A DNA stretch of 64,000 nucleotides from Fibrobacter sp. UWT2 (GTDB lineage: Bacteria; Fibrobacterota; Fibrobacteria; Fibrobacterales; Fibrobacteraceae). Shown here one piece after another: positions 63,920-64,000 of this stretch (within the stretch, counting starts at the first letter, position 1; every line of letters starts with the position of its first letter). Made by a program: the position numbers and the translations under genes. Below the pieces are notes generated by a model. That model was not told where the DNA came from and did no database searches. It saw nothing but the letters and a program-made list of their open reading frames with translations. The stretch covers positions 145,547 through 209,546 of the forward strand of contig NZ_FRBF01000006.1 in the NCBI RefSeq assembly GCF_900142545.1, in the 5' to 3' direction.

Positions 63920-64000
63920 AATCCCGCCCAGCCCGCATAACTATTGGGAAAAACTGATTTCTACCCTGTGAAAATATTGCAAGGTTTTCTAAAATATGAC

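Noticed and set aside
63920..64000. Start of a DUF3990-type toxin after the DUF3791-like gene
   Set aside because: The last 81 bases contain no convincing start and reading frame; the region is too short to judge.

Overview
The window looks like a chromosomal segment of a Fibrobacter-type bacterium (phylum Fibrobacterota, a fibre-degrading anaerobe of the gut). Support comes from a secreted xylanase with two GH11 catalytic domains on one chain (the XynC arrangement described in F. succinogenes), serine-rich linkers in secreted enzymes, repeated C-terminal beta-sandwich tail domains of the DMQGR/DMNGQ type, an FGE-containing 898-residue lipoprotein that resembles the Fibrobacter paralogous family TIGR02171, and an operon for a V-type rather than an F-type ATPase. 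There are no rRNA genes, insertion sequences, prophage genes or CRISPR arrays. One tRNA, an initiator tRNA-Met, is present.

Layout. 1-2,656: 3' end of a secreted (probably GH8) hydrolase, a TolB-like propeller protein and a SpoU-type methyltransferase. 2,667-8,916: FGE/propeller/SGNH-like lipoprotein, surE, gyrA. 9,068-12,726: two tandem GH11 xylanase genes. 12,940-18,820: rfbD, a small zinc-ribbon protein, hrpA and a Nif3-like protein. 18,990-24,549: M23 peptidase, then a tight cluster (lamin-tail protein, putative outer-membrane protein, PAS protein, rhodanese lipoprotein) and ribD. 24,546-33,972, almost all minus strand: SufB/D-like protein, sufC, dnaG, tRNA-fMet, a CDP-alcohol phosphatidyltransferase, recN, trmB, an RNase Z-like protein and a lipoprotein. 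34,174-37,396: exonuclease III, PotD-like lipoprotein, aminotransferase. 37,601-44,677: one 2,358-residue repeat surface protein. 44,760-52,299: HsdR-N-like nuclease domain protein, xseA, an orphan Phd-like antitoxin, a lipoprotein plus a 1,023-residue beta-helix enzyme, and endonuclease I. 52,379-61,698: folC and the V-ATPase operon E, DUF2764, A, B, D, I, K1, K2. 61,828-63,919: a compact three-gene unit (AAA ATPase, TOPRIM-like DUF4276-type protein, DUF3791-like small protein) that resembles an OLD/PARIS-type defence module.

The most unusual signals are not genes. (1) Short tandem arrays of exactly four 7-base units occur at 1,835, 14,305, 32,387 and 52,332, with a broken relative at 61,698. 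Three of them start on the G of a TAG stop codon, and one is read through inside the hrpA helicase gene. (2) At nine starts an AT-rich -10-like hexamer ends only 5-9 bases before the start codon with no Shine-Dalgarno sequence, which predicts leaderless mRNAs. (3) Three 41-base repeats carry a perfect hairpin whose stem changes by compensation between copies. (4) The two V-ATPase proteolipid paralogs differ in the residues that coordinate sodium in Enterococcus NtpK. (5) The initiator tRNA has an extra base in its T stem.

All functional names come from reading motifs in the translations. No database search was run.
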